NCBI RefSeq assembly: GCF_015207605.1
Contig: NZ_JADEWO010000009.1
Span: 62,001 to 126,000 of the forward strand
Direction of reading: 5' to 3'
Source: Oculatella sp. LEGE 06141
GTDB lineage: Bacteria > Cyanobacteriota > Cyanobacteriia > Elainellales > Elainellaceae
Length of the DNA stretch: 64,000 bases
The notes beneath the pieces were generated by a model, which saw only the letters and a program-made list of their open reading frames with translations, ran no database searches and was not told the DNA's origin. Both the position numbers and the translations under genes were made by a program. Positions 55,528-63,685 of this stretch are shown piece by piece (the stretch's first letter is position 1; the number at the start of each line of letters is the position of its first letter).

Positions 55528-56694
55528 ATGACTACCTGCCACTGCCCAGCGCCAATCACCCTTCTCGATCGAGACTACCTGCAAATTCTCGATCAACTCA
55601 TTAAAAACAATCCTGTCTCCCGCGCCGTTCGGTTCTGCGCTGCAAAACTGCTCCAGATTTTTGAACGGCAGACACGCTGGAAGATGGAAGCCTACCAACT
55701 TTCCCTAAAAAATTGTTGGTTCTGGATTCCCATCATCAAACCGAAACCTCCTACGGAAGAACAGCTCGCCCTCTGGAAGCAGGAAAATCGAGAGCCGCCT
55801 CCGCGATCGCTGCATGAAGAGCTTCAAGGAGAGCACTGCAAAGACATCATCCGCGCCGCTCTCAACCTGATAAATGACCTTGCCCTCGTCCAGCGGCGGC
55901 ACAACCCCTACAACGGACAAGATCGCACCTACCAGTACCAGGCTGACTTAAAGAAGCTGGAGCAGCTCAAAACCTTACTGGAAGCCACTTCTAAAAAATC
56001 GCCTTTGGAAGGCGACACCTCGTCTCTGGAAGGCGACACCTCGTCTCTGGAAGGCGACACCTCGTCTCTGGAAGGCGACACCTCGCCAATGATCACAACA
56101 AACAACTCACCTTCTTTCTCACAGACAACATCTGCGCTGTCTGCTGTGGAAAACGAGGAAGAGGAATCCGAACCATTGAGCGGCCACGTTCCTGCTTCGC
56201 CCTTACCGCCTGATGAACCCCCTATACAAGAACCTGAAACTAGTGGAGAAGATATGCCTTCCGCCGATTCCGCCACGGACTTTTCAGCTCAATTGATTGA
56301 GCTTGGCATTGAGGACAATCGCACGGTTCGCAAAGAGATGGAGCAGAACCGCGATCGCATCCCCAACGCCCTTGCCTACGTTCGCCAGGAGGTTGGAAAG
56401 CGGTGGGTGCGGAATCCTACCGGATTGTTCATCAAGGCACTCAGGCAGGGCAAGAAGCCAGCACAGAACTCTGCGCCTGAAGCTGAGAGTCAACCCAGAA
56501 TTGACCTTCGCCAGGTCGAGGATGCCTGCATCATTGCCTGGAGCAGCCGCGATCGAGACTTCATTCGCGCCAAACTCCAGATGCTTTGCGAGTGCAGCCA
56601 TGTGCCTGAAGCGAAGCAGTTGTGCGATCGCTACCCTGCTTGGGGATTTGTTCTAGGGGAGAGCGGTATTGAGGAGGTCAATCATGTGCGTTGA
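55528..56694 (+). CDS. replication-protein-like, with 21-bp tandem repeats
   Basis: 388 residues. N-terminal helical domain (LLDRDYLQILDQLIKNNPVSRAVRFCAAKLLQIFERQTRWKMEAYQLSLKNCWFWIPI... ALNLINDLALVQRRHNPYNGQDRTYQYQADLKKLEQLKTLL), a repeat-rich linker (SSLEGDT units), and a C-terminal domain DFSAQLIELGIEDNRTVRKEMEQNRDRIPNALAYVRQEVGKRWVRNPTGLFIKALRQGKKP. The latter resembles C-terminal domains of plasmid or phage replication proteins in cyanobacteria. The replication role is inferred from this and context. Confidence 0.55.
   Translation: MTTCHCPAPITLLDRDYLQILDQLIKNNPVSRAVRFCAAKLLQIFERQTRWKMEAYQLSLKNCWFWIPIIKPKPPTEEQLALWKQENREPPPRSLHEELQGEHCKDIIRAALNLINDLALVQRRHNPYNGQDRTYQYQADLKKLEQLKTLLEATSKKSPLEGDTSSLEGDTSSLEGDTSSLEGDTSPMITTNNSPSFSQTTSALSAVENEEEESEPLSGHVPASPLPPDEPPIQEPETSGEDMPSADSATDFSAQLIELGIEDNRTVRKEMEQNRDRIPNALAYVRQEVGKRWVRNPTGLFIKALRQGKKPAQNSAPEAESQPRIDLRQVEDACIIAWSSRDRDFIRAKLQMLCECSHVPEAKQLCDRYPAWGFVLGESGIEEVNHVR
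56004..56087 (+). repeat. 21-bp tandem repeat, four units
   Basis: The unit CTGGAAGGCGACACCTCGTC plus one base is repeated four times with one base difference in the first copy, coding LEGDTSS. The near identity suggests recent expansion; it lies in a linker, so length change would be tolerated. Such iterons can also be origin elements. Confidence 0.85.
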
Positions 56695-56872
56695 TCCCGA
56701 TCGCTGCCCTCGATGCGACCAGGTTGGGGCTGTCATTGAGCAGAGTCAGCAACTTGGCAGGATCTATGAATGCTTCCACTGCACTGAAGAGCTGGAGTGG
56801 AAAGGTAGGGTTCACTTGCGCCAATTGACTTGGGCGGTCGTGAACGGCATGAAGACGGAGGTAATTGGCTAA
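56684..56872 (+). CDS. small zinc-ribbon protein
   Basis: 62 residues from ATG at 56684 (GAGGAGG upstream). CPRCDQVGAVIEQSQQLGRIYECFHCTEELEW: a zinc ribbon with two CxxC knuckles. It overlaps the previous gene by 11 bp and AlkB by 1 bp. Confidence 0.65.
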   Translation: MCVDPDRCPRCDQVGAVIEQSQQLGRIYECFHCTEELEWKGRVHLRQLTWAVVNGMKTEVIG

Positions 56873-57516
56873 TGCAACTTGACCTCCTTCCTCGAAAGCC
56901 AGCTCACCTTGCCCCTGGCTGCGTCCACATTCCTGACTGGCTCTCTCTAGATGAGCAGGCAGAGCTGGTGGAATGGTTGCGTGACTGGTGCAAAGGCGGG
57001 TTTTGGACACCCACCATGCCCAACGGCACACCCATGAACCATCCTCTGTGTGGACTGGGGCTGAACTGGAAGCCATACGAATACTTCGAGACCGATCGCC
57101 CCTTTCCCGCTCGGCTGCATTTCCTGAGTTGCCGCGCACTGGAGAAAACATTGCCTAGATATTTGGGTGATTATTTCCCAAACGTGGCGATCGTCAATTA
57201 CTTTCCCGTCGGCTCCAGCCTGGGAATGCACCAAGACCGTTCTGAGGATTCTGTGATGCGAGAATCCGGCAGCCCAATTGTCACCATTTCTCTAGGGGAT
57301 AGCTGCACGTTCCGGCTGGGGAACTGCCAGCACAAGGATAAGCCCCACCACGACATTGAACTGCGATCGGGTGACGTGCTGGTTATGGGGGGAGAATCCC
57401 GCATGGCCTTCCACGGTGTCATGAAGATCCACGCCAACACAGCCACAGCTAGCTTGGGGATGAAAGCTGGACGACTCTCCGTCACGATTCGGCAGACGCG
57501 GAGGGTCGGGAAATGA
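56872..57516 (+). CDS. alkB: AlkB-like 2-oxoglutarate/Fe(II) dioxygenase
   Basis: 214 residues from ATG at 56872. H120-x-D122 in NYFPVGSSLGMHQDRSED, H181 in MAFHGV, and the 2OG-binding Arg pair in RLSVTIRQTRR (R201, R207); also SPIVTISLGDSCTFRLG. All iron ligands are intact. AlkB removes alkyl groups from DNA or RNA bases; several phages carry such repair genes. In a cyanophage it may protect DNA from methylation damage or reverse host modification. Confidence 0.93.
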   Translation: MQLDLLPRKPAHLAPGCVHIPDWLSLDEQAELVEWLRDWCKGGFWTPTMPNGTPMNHPLCGLGLNWKPYEYFETDRPFPARLHFLSCRALEKTLPRYLGDYFPNVAIVNYFPVGSSLGMHQDRSEDSVMRESGSPIVTISLGDSCTFRLGNCQHKDKPHHDIELRSGDVLVMGGESRMAFHGVMKIHANTATASLGMKAGRLSVTIRQTRRVGK

Positions 57517-59360
57517 AAGACGTTGAACTAGATGCCCTAAATGGAATCTCTGACGAAGCGCCAACAACAAGTGCTCCAACTCGTTCAGGCCAACCCCGGA
57601 ATCATTGCCTCCACCGTCCAAAAGGAGCTTCAGATCACGAAGTCGCTGATCTATCGCTATCTGGCACAACTTCAGGGAAGGAGTCTGATTTACAGTCGTC
57701 CCCATCCCCACCTGAAAAAGGTGAGGGTCTGGTTCCCTCATCCATCAAAATAGTTTTGCCGCCCGTTCCAAAAGTGGCGGTAGGCGATCGAGTCTCCTTC
57801 GATCTGCATTTATTCGGTGAGGTGCGATCGGTGGTTGGAGTGGCGATCGAGCCAGAGAACTCAATTCCAGGAACGGTCACCGTTGAATATGAATGCCAAC
57901 TGCCACCGATCGATCAACTGGGTCGAGCAGGATACGCCCGCCTGGATGAGATTTATCTAGATGCCTATCCGTCGGATGGGGTGCATCGAGGGGAGATTCA
58001 GCTTCCCCTAGAACAAATTCAGCCTTATCAGGGCGAGCAATTGTCTCTGGAGCCTAAGCGTCCAAAAGGACTCGGAGCGGGCGATCGCTGTTACCACGGC
58101 TCCACCACCAACACAGGCAGGATCAAGCAATTCTCCCCCTGTCAGCAAAACTGTCTCGTTGCTTTTGACCACGGCAAGGATGTCTGGATTAGTACCCGCT
58201 ATTGCCAACCCCTTACCAAGAATCATGTGCGAGATCTGGGATCGCTAGAGCCAGGAATGCTGGTCAAGGGTGAGGATCTAAACGGCAAACAGTTTACCGG
58301 GAAGTTCAAGAATACAACCCCTTCTGGCATGGTCTTGCTCGATATCGGTGAACCCAAGCCAAAGTTGCTAATTGGTAGCACATTGGTTCGAGTGCAGGCT
58401 GACCTGGAGACAGGCGACCGAGTCGCAGCTCCCACCAAAGAGCCAAAGTTAACTCGTCAAAAAAGCGATCGCCTGTTTCCTTCAAAGCCCGTTGAAGTCA
58501 GTCCTGTGGCGGTTTACAAGGAGCAGGTCTATTACAGCGAGGTCAAGAAAGGTGCATGGCGGACTGCTACTACTGAAGATATCAGAGCGCTGAAAAAGGG
58601 CGATCTCGTTTCCATTGCGGGGCAAAACTGGGTCTATGCATATCTGCGATGGGACACGGTGGAAGCTGAAGCTGTGGTGCAGTTTGTGGGCTACAACTTT
58701 CGCACCCGGATTCCAGCGGCAAAACTTCAGGTAGAAGGGTTGAAGCAAAAAACTGCATTTCAAGCAGGCGACCGAGTTAGAGTTGCGCCCATCAAGCCAA
58801 CCGAATCCCATAACTGGAATCAGGAAGGCACCGTCGAGAGCGCCCAACGAATCAATGGAACTGTGACAGTCAAGCTTGACAGCGGCAAACTGCGATCGTT
58901 CCAGGAGAGAGAGCTAGAAGCGATCGCTCCCCTAGAACAGAACGACAGGAAACCTGGGAAAGGTAAAGCGCCAGCAGCGATCGCTCAAACAGAGAATTTC
59001 CACAACAGCTATATCGCTGAACCAACGATCGCCGCCGCTGAAATCCTCCATGACACGTTGGCTCGACTTGAGCAAGAGAAGGCTCAAATCAAATCAGAGG
59101 GAGACATCGCCCCCGAAGGTTGCTGGATCGAGACTGGCAAGGTGAAAGGGCGGGACTTCCGCCAAGCCTGGTGGCGTAGTTCTAAACCAATGTTCACCCC
59201 AAGGCGTTCTAGGGGAAACCCTGAAGCGAAAGTCAAGACCAGTTACATCGGCGAGGAGGGGGCGGACAGGCATAAGGCGGCGATCGCCGCACGGGAGCGG
59301 CGGGAGAGGTTGCGGCAGGTTCAGCGACAAATTGAACTTTTAGAAAAGGAGATCGATTGA
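57513..59360 (+). CDS. multi-domain protein with SH3-like GDRV repeats
   Basis: 615 residues, start ATG 57513 overlapping the AlkB stop, with GGAGGG upstream. The first 80 residues are low in complexity and overlap the out-of-frame HTH gene (57541-57753), so a start at TTG 57756 or GTG 57774 is also possible. At least five SH3/KOW-like modules begin with GDRV or similar (VAVGDRVSFDLH, LGAGDRCYHGS, LETGDRVAAPT, LKKGDLVSIAG, FQAGDRVRVAP). A basic coiled C-terminus follows (RHKAAIAARERRERLRQVQRQIELLEKE). Possibly a nucleic-acid-binding scaffold. Three repeats lie inside. Confidence 0.7.
   Translation: MKDVELDALNGISDEAPTTSAPTRSGQPRNHCLHRPKGASDHEVADLSLSGTTSGKESDLQSSPSPPEKGEGLVPSSIKIVLPPVPKVAVGDRVSFDLHLFGEVRSVVGVAIEPENSIPGTVTVEYECQLPPIDQLGRAGYARLDEIYLDAYPSDGVHRGEIQLPLEQIQPYQGEQLSLEPKRPKGLGAGDRCYHGSTTNTGRIKQFSPCQQNCLVAFDHGKDVWISTRYCQPLTKNHVRDLGSLEPGMLVKGEDLNGKQFTGKFKNTTPSGMVLLDIGEPKPKLLIGSTLVRVQADLETGDRVAAPTKEPKLTRQKSDRLFPSKPVEVSPVAVYKEQVYYSEVKKGAWRTATTEDIRALKKGDLVSIAGQNWVYAYLRWDTVEAEAVVQFVGYNFRTRIPAAKLQVEGLKQKTAFQAGDRVRVAPIKPTESHNWNQEGTVESAQRINGTVTVKLDSGKLRSFQERELEAIAPLEQNDRKPGKGKAPAAIAQTENFHNSYIAEPTIAAAEILHDTLARLEQEKAQIKSEGDIAPEGCWIETGKVKGRDFRQAWWRSSKPMFTPRRSRGNPEAKVKTSYIGEEGADRHKAAIAARERRERLRQVQRQIELLEKEID
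57541..57753 (+). CDS. winged-HTH protein overlapping the SH3-repeat gene in another frame
   Basis: 70 residues: MESLTKRQQQVLQLVQANPGIIASTVQKELQITKSLIYRYLAQLQGRSLIYSRPHPHLKKVRVWF, a convincing small winged helix. It has no Shine-Dalgarno. It is fully overlapped by the N-terminus of the 57513 frame, of which the sequence here is low-complexity. One of the two N-terminal frames is probably not used. Confidence 0.55.
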   Translation: MESLTKRQQQVLQLVQANPGIIASTVQKELQITKSLIYRYLAQLQGRSLIYSRPHPHLKKVRVWFPHPSK

Positions 59361-59361
59361 G

Positions 59362-59610
59362 ATGACATTCCATTTAGGAGTAATGAAATACCGAATCCAG
59401 CAACTAATCTGTTTTCTGTTTGATCACAAAATCACCTACCGATCGAACCATCGCGGGTGGCCCCAAGCCAACTGTCGCCGCTGCCCCGATCCCTATGCCG
59501 ATACGCTTTGGGATTATCTAGGTCGGTTTTACAAGAGGGCGATTGGTACTCTGCACTACCGCTGGCTGTGTCTTGTTAACGATCCAAATCGTGATGAACC
59601 ACCGTTTTAA
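59362..59610 (+). CDS. small hypothetical protein
   Basis: 82 residues with AGGAG upstream. Basic-aromatic (YRIQQLICFLFDHKITYRSNHRGWPQANCRRCPDPYADTLWDYLGRFYKRAIGTLHYRWLCLV), with a CRRC pair. No family recognised. Two base pairs after the previous stop. Confidence 0.55.
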   Translation: MTFHLGVMKYRIQQLICFLFDHKITYRSNHRGWPQANCRRCPDPYADTLWDYLGRFYKRAIGTLHYRWLCLVNDPNRDEPPF

Positions 59611-59623
59611 GAGAAATGTAGAA

Positions 59624-59845
59624 ATGCCTGAATTTCAACAGCAACACAACAGATTTATAAACGGACTATTGAGCGATCGGGAGCGAATGTATTATGCGGC
59701 TCAAGGACGACTCTATGAGGGCTTGTTTGTCGCTCAAGGTTCTCCTGCCCTTCCCTCCGACCTTCAAAACGAAGATGGCTACATTGCCCTGGCTTTAGGA
59801 CTTGAGGCGGTAGAGATGTCCTCAGAAGGCGATCGCCATGACTGA
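59624..59845 (+). CDS. small hypothetical protein
   Basis: 73 residues from ATG at 59624: PEFQQQHNRFINGLLSDRERMYYAAQGRLYEGLFVAQGSPALPSDLQNEDGYIALALGLEAVEMSSEGDRHD. Helical, no family; overlaps the next gene by 8 bp. Confidence 0.5.
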   Translation: MPEFQQQHNRFINGLLSDRERMYYAAQGRLYEGLFVAQGSPALPSDLQNEDGYIALALGLEAVEMSSEGDRHD

Positions 59846-61040
59846 CCATCAACTGAACAAGCGGGGCGATCGCTGGTATTGCAAAGTCTGCCATCTGAAT
59901 TGGAAGTCAAAACCTCGCACGGTTTGCGCGGGTTGTCCGGTACACCGTTACCACGATCGCCCCGCCCATCTAAAAACCGAAGATGAGCTGATGGCGCAAA
60001 ACCTCAAGCCGTTAGGTGAGCCAGTCGCGACCATGCGGGTGATGAATGCGCCGTACCACGTTGACTTATACGATCTCAATCAGACAGAGGTTACTATTCC
60101 TGATTTGCCGCCTATCAGCGATCGATCGGAGCGGTTTGCACAGATGAAAACTGTCTGCCAATTGCAGCGGTGGAACCTCAAGCCTGGTGATGCTAAGCCA
60201 TCCGGTTGTTACTGGGGTTGGCGTGATTCTGAGTGGGTCTACCTTTATCAAAAAGAGGATTGCGAGATAGACGATCCAACCCTACCAACCTGCTTTGATC
60301 GTGATGCAATTCCACTAGAGCTGAAAACACAGAAGGAACTAGAGAAGCTTAATCTCAGCGGGGAGGGTGTCAAGCCGCGAGGGTGCTACCGCTACTGGAG
60401 CAAATATTTAGGTTGGAACACAGAGCTTCTCTGGCATCCTGACGATTGCCACTGGCAAGCTCGCGATCAATGGATTGCTAAAACAACTCTCCGCCGTACC
60501 TACCTGTTGAGCGATCGCTGGATTGCTCGGCTTGGTGAACCAGATCGCATCACCGACAATCCCCACCATGAGAAATGGAGTGAGATGAAGCTCTACTCCC
60601 GGCAACGAGTAGAGTCGTTCTTAGCTGAGAACGCTGAAGAATACGCACAATGGCTGAGTGAACGCGATCGCTACCTTGCCATCTTTGAGCAAAATCGCGA
60701 GGCGATTGAAGCAGGGCGACGACGGGCGATCGCAGCTCGTAGAACAGCACGGCAGGCTGAGTTAGAAGCACGACTGGCACAGGCAGAATCTGAACGGTTA
60801 GAGCGGCGACAACAGTTTGAGCTGCTACGTGCTGAGCAGGAAGCTCGCTGGGAGAGAGACGAGCCACGCCGTGCTCAGATGGCGCGATGCCTGCGCTGTG
60901 CCTCCGGCTGTGCTACGGGAGCAGGATTTCTTTGTGTTGTTCATCCGCTAGGGCTAGAAGATCATCAGCTTCCATGCCCTGACTGGATGGAGCGTGTTCA
61001 TGCCAAGCCGATCGCTGCTGTTCTAGGGGGTGAGCCATGA
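59838..61040 (+). CDS. zinc-ribbon and coiled-coil protein
   Basis: 400 residues. N-terminal zinc-ribbon-like WYCKVCHLNWKSKPRTVCAGCP; two related modules (WNLKPGDAKPSGCYWGWRDSEWVYLYQKEDC and LNLSGEGVKPRGCYRYWSKYLGWNTELLWHPDDC); a long charged helix (REAIEAGRRRAIAARRTARQAELEARLAQAESERLERRQQFELLRAEQEARWERDEPRRAQMARC); C-terminal Cys-rich CLRCASGCATGAGFLC. Unknown role in early metabolism. Confidence 0.6.
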   Translation: MTDHQLNKRGDRWYCKVCHLNWKSKPRTVCAGCPVHRYHDRPAHLKTEDELMAQNLKPLGEPVATMRVMNAPYHVDLYDLNQTEVTIPDLPPISDRSERFAQMKTVCQLQRWNLKPGDAKPSGCYWGWRDSEWVYLYQKEDCEIDDPTLPTCFDRDAIPLELKTQKELEKLNLSGEGVKPRGCYRYWSKYLGWNTELLWHPDDCHWQARDQWIAKTTLRRTYLLSDRWIARLGEPDRITDNPHHEKWSEMKLYSRQRVESFLAENAEEYAQWLSERDRYLAIFEQNREAIEAGRRRAIAARRTARQAELEARLAQAESERLERRQQFELLRAEQEARWERDEPRRAQMARCLRCASGCATGAGFLCVVHPLGLEDHQLPCPDWMERVHAKPIAAVLGGEP

Positions 61041-61315
61041 GAAAAACAAGAATGCCCGAATCTGTCTGCCCTTATTGCAGAAAGACGCTAAACGGTGCGG
61101 CAAGCCTAGACTTAGCTTCTCCTAGCTCTGGTGACCTCACAGTCTGCTTTGGCTGTGCTCGATTCCTCCAATTTGATAAGAATCTAATGCTTGCAAAGGT
61201 AGAGGAGTCGGAAATTGACCAAATAAAGCAAAAGGAGCCAGAGCTATATGCCGAGTTAGAACGGTTCAAATTAGCTATTCAGCAGAAGAATGAGGGAGGC
61301 GATCGCAATGGCTGA
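61037..61315 (+). CDS. small zinc-finger protein
   Basis: 92 residues: VCPYCRKTLNGAASLDLASPSSGDLTVCFGCARFLQFDKNLMLAKVEESEIDQIKQKEPELYAELERFKLAIQ. Two CxxC pairs make a zinc-ribbon. Coupled to the previous gene by a 4-bp overlap. Confidence 0.6.
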   Translation: MRKTRMPESVCPYCRKTLNGAASLDLASPSSGDLTVCFGCARFLQFDKNLMLAKVEESEIDQIKQKEPELYAELERFKLAIQQKNEGGDRNG

Positions 61316-61508
61316 ATCATTTGAAATTCAAGTCGAATACCCGCTGAAATACGATCGCCTTGATCCTCCGTATCGGGGATTTCAGTTTTGCATCACTGAC
61401 AAAAACGGCGGCAGAATCCTAGCATATGCCACCGACGAAGCAGCGGCAAAGCTGCTAACAAACTTCACTAATGGATTTTTTAAGCTTGTGGGAGGTGGTG
61501 ATGGCTAA
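61308..61508 (+). CDS. small hypothetical protein
   Basis: 66 residues from ATG at 61308 (GGGAGGCGATCGCA upstream): MAESFEIQVEYPLKYDRLDPPYRGFQFCITDKNGGRILAYATDEAAAKLLTNFTNGFFKLVGGG. Beta-rich, no family recognised. Overlaps both neighbours by 8 bp. Confidence 0.5.
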   Translation: MAESFEIQVEYPLKYDRLDPPYRGFQFCITDKNGGRILAYATDEAAAKLLTNFTNGFFKLVGGGDG

Positions 61509-62028
61509 AGGTTTTGGAAAACCCCAGCCGTCAGATGACGATGGAATCTGGGTTGAATCAATGGTTGCCAGCCGCGCCCTCACCCCGGCTGTATCGATTA
61601 GATGGGGTAAGCAACAGGCTAACCTCGACCCGGAGGAGGCGCGACATCATGCTCATGCCGTCCTGGAAGCAATCGCCGCTGCTGAGTTGGACGCTTGCCT
61701 GATGCAATGGGCGATTCAAAAGTTAGGGCTTGAGATACAGGAGGCAGGGCAGATCCTAATATTGTTTCGGCAAAAGCGGAATACCAGCACTATCCCTAGC
61801 GTGACGATGAATATTGACGGCGACCATCTCCGCCCTGAAACAGTTAGGCAGTACGCCACGCAAATGATGGATGCAGCATTTGGAGCGGAGATCGAAGCCT
61901 TTCTGGCGGCGTTTCTACTTCAGGAGCTAAAGCAGTCTGGAGAGATTGCAGATGAGTTAATTCAGGAGTTTAGGGAAATGCGCGGAGTGACGACGCTGTG
62001 GACTGAAGAGGAGGGCGATCGCACCTAA
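61501..62028 (+). CDS. hypothetical protein with an internal duplication
   Basis: 175 residues from ATG at 61501 (GGGAGGTGGTG upstream). Two related halves: VSIRWGKQQANLDPEEARHHAHAVLEAIAAAELDACLMQWAIQKLGLEIQEAGQILILFRQKR and VTMNIDGDHLRPETVRQYATQMMDAAFGAEIEAFLAAFLLQELKQSGEIADELIQEFREMRG. Each is a strand followed by helices. Unknown function; the duplication suggests a dimer-like single chain. Confidence 0.6.
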   Translation: MAKGFGKPQPSDDDGIWVESMVASRALTPAVSIRWGKQQANLDPEEARHHAHAVLEAIAAAELDACLMQWAIQKLGLEIQEAGQILILFRQKRNTSTIPSVTMNIDGDHLRPETVRQYATQMMDAAFGAEIEAFLAAFLLQELKQSGEIADELIQEFREMRGVTTLWTEEEGDRT

Positions 62029-62082
62029 ATAAGCCCACATCAAGACTCAATTAGGTTTCAGGACTAAGCGAACTATCAACTT

Positions 62083-62445
62083 ATGGCTAAATCTCTGACT
62101 ATTGCTGACTTGCAACAAGAAATGGCTCAATTAAAAGCCGAGATGCTCTCTATGCGGGAGCAACTGAGCTGGATGTCACGCATCTTCTCGGCCTATGGCA
62201 TTCGTGGGCCGTGGCTGACCCCTCCCAAGGCAGCTCCGTTGCTAGGGCTAAGCCACGATCGCATCATTGATGAGATCGATCGAGCGGAAACGCTGCGGAT
62301 GTTGGGGAAGCAGGGAGATTTGGTTTATGGAACGCACTATCGGGATGATAGGAGCACAGAATCTAGCTCTGCATCCTGGAAAGTGCACGTTGCCAATTTC
62401 GATGAATTTCTTAAAACTCCACCAGACCAGCGCAGGGCGGGTTAG
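62083..62445 (+). CDS. xis: excisionase-like recombination directionality factor candidate
   Basis: 120 residues. Coiled N-terminus (LTIADLQQEMAQLKAEMLSMREQLSW), then an HTH-like TPPKAAPLLGLSHDRIIDEIDRAETL and a wing-like YGTHYRDDRSTESSSASWKVHVANFDEFLKTPP, as in excisionase or DNA-binding accessory proteins. It is convergent with and overlaps the integrase stop by 4 bp, the usual place of xis. Confidence 0.6.
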   Translation: MAKSLTIADLQQEMAQLKAEMLSMREQLSWMSRIFSAYGIRGPWLTPPKAAPLLGLSHDRIIDEIDRAETLRMLGKQGDLVYGTHYRDDRSTESSSASWKVHVANFDEFLKTPPDQRRAG

Positions 62446-63545
62446 CTCATCCCCATCACCTGGTTGTACATCTTTGTGTAGGTCTCTTCCCTGATCCAAG
62501 CCTGATACGTCTTTTCATGCACTCGAACTGAGTGCCCCATTGATTTTGATAAGAACTTAGAACCAAAGCCTCTCTCAAAACCCCGTCTGGCATAGCAATG
62601 TCGCAGGTCATAGGGGTCTATTCCTAAGTTTTGCTGGCGGAATTTTTGAGAGATAGCCATTCCCATCTGATTGTTGCTTCGTCCTTCAATCTTGATCCTG
62701 GGAAATAAAACTGCTTTAGCATCAAAACCCCATCCGTCTGCTGGAATGGGGTAGACCACTCGAAACCCGGTCTTCGTCGTTTTTTGTACTTCCAAAATGG
62801 AAGGACGTTCTACAAGCCGATCGGTTCGCAATCGGAACACTTCGTGCGGCCTCAATCCGTAGATCGCCATCACATCAAACACCCAGCGCCAAGCTGGATC
62901 AGTCAGCTTCAATCGCAGCTCCTGAATTTCTTGATCGGACGGCAAATTACGTGGGTCAACAGAGTCAGGGGTGTAGCCCTTTCCCAACTGCTTTAAGTTC
63001 CCAGCATCGATTTTGGCAAATTCAGCGAGCCGCCTGAAGGCCATGCACATGACCTGGCGCGATCGCGTTCCCGCAGCAACCTCATTAACCGCTGTTTGTT
63101 CCAGCAGCTCGGTGGTCAGCGGTGCGTTTTGGGGCAGCCGGTTGAACATCAACCGATAGTTCTTGTGGTACGAGTTTTCCTTGCTCAACCGCTCGTCATG
63201 GGTTGTGCATGGTGTCATCAGCCAGTGGTGTTCTTCGTATCGTCTGACCCACTCCGCAACGGTTTCCGGTGGCTTCTGCTTTCCCTTTAAATGCGGAGTC
63301 CAGTCAAACTTCCCCCAGATCAAATCGGCATCGATCGCTTTGGCTTTGGCGATCGCAACCTTCAGACCTGACGCAGTTGCGCTGACTCCCATCGCAATTT
63401 CTGCTCGATCCGGCTGCTCGCCGCTTGGCTTGGGCGGGAAACTATCGCGAGTTCTCCCCCGAACATACAGCTTTCCGTCTTTCTCGCGGATGCTGATCTT
63501 CTCCAGGCCTCGATTTGCGTCCTTGATTCGCTGGGTTAAATCCAT
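62442..63545 (-). CDS. int: site-specific tyrosine integrase
   Basis: 367 residues. Arm-type and core domains, then the catalytic domain with R232 (YGLRPHEVF), YDLR at 312-315 in place of HxxR (PYDLRHCYARRGF), H338 (GHS), H343 and Y347 (RVHEKTYQAW). It lies next to the tRNA-Ser gene and would integrate into its 3' end. A partial promoter-like motif (CCATAGG core) is upstream at 63565-63587. Confidence 0.93.
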   Translation of the reverse strand: MDLTQRIKDANRGLEKISIREKDGKLYVRGRTRDSFPPKPSGEQPDRAEIAMGVSATASGLKVAIAKAKAIDADLIWGKFDWTPHLKGKQKPPETVAEWVRRYEEHHWLMTPCTTHDERLSKENSYHKNYRLMFNRLPQNAPLTTELLEQTAVNEVAAGTRSRQVMCMAFRRLAEFAKIDAGNLKQLGKGYTPDSVDPRNLPSDQEIQELRLKLTDPAWRWVFDVMAIYGLRPHEVFRLRTDRLVERPSILEVQKTTKTGFRVVYPIPADGWGFDAKAVLFPRIKIEGRSNNQMGMAISQKFRQQNLGIDPYDLRHCYARRGFERGFGSKFLSKSMGHSVRVHEKTYQAWIREETYTKMYNQVMGMS

Positions 63546-63685
63546 CGGAAAAGCCCTTTACTTTCCTATGGATTTTCCCCCATTTCTCCCCCAAAAACAC
63601 CCCGTTTCAACCAGTTTGAGCGTTGAAAACGGTCGCTGCAATGGTTAATTGCAATCGGGTAGAATCGGCTGAAACAGTTATAGAA

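Larger units (their letters stand above)
1189..61029. repeat. dispersed 10-bp repeat family CCCCTAGAAC / GTTCTAGGGG, 32 perfect copies
   Basis: Perfect copies counted by eye, given by first base (G = GTTCTAGGGG on plus, C = CCCCTAGAAC on plus): 1189G, 1340C, 1983G, 2220G, 4739G, 6340C, 7518C, 9656C, 13801G, 16964C, 18085C, 19458G, 19675C, 20399C, 23627G, 25815G, 27188C, 29969G, 31576C, 35038C, 37255C, 44232C, 44797C, 45690C, 47090C, 50877C, 51239C, 56650G, 58005C, 58929C, 59206G, 61020G. About 0.1 copy would be expected by chance. Copies occur in genes in several reading frames (encoding PLEQ, VLGE, APRT, RSRG), at three start codons, at three TAG stops and in gaps. No copy is seen in 37.3-44.2, 47.1-50.9 or 61.1-64.0 kb. 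Confidence 0.95.

Noticed and set aside
57289..57298. Additional copy of the 10-bp repeat (CTCTAGGGG)
   Set aside because: Only partial match; similar near-misses at 12690, 15969, 27014, 42943 and 45258 were not counted.
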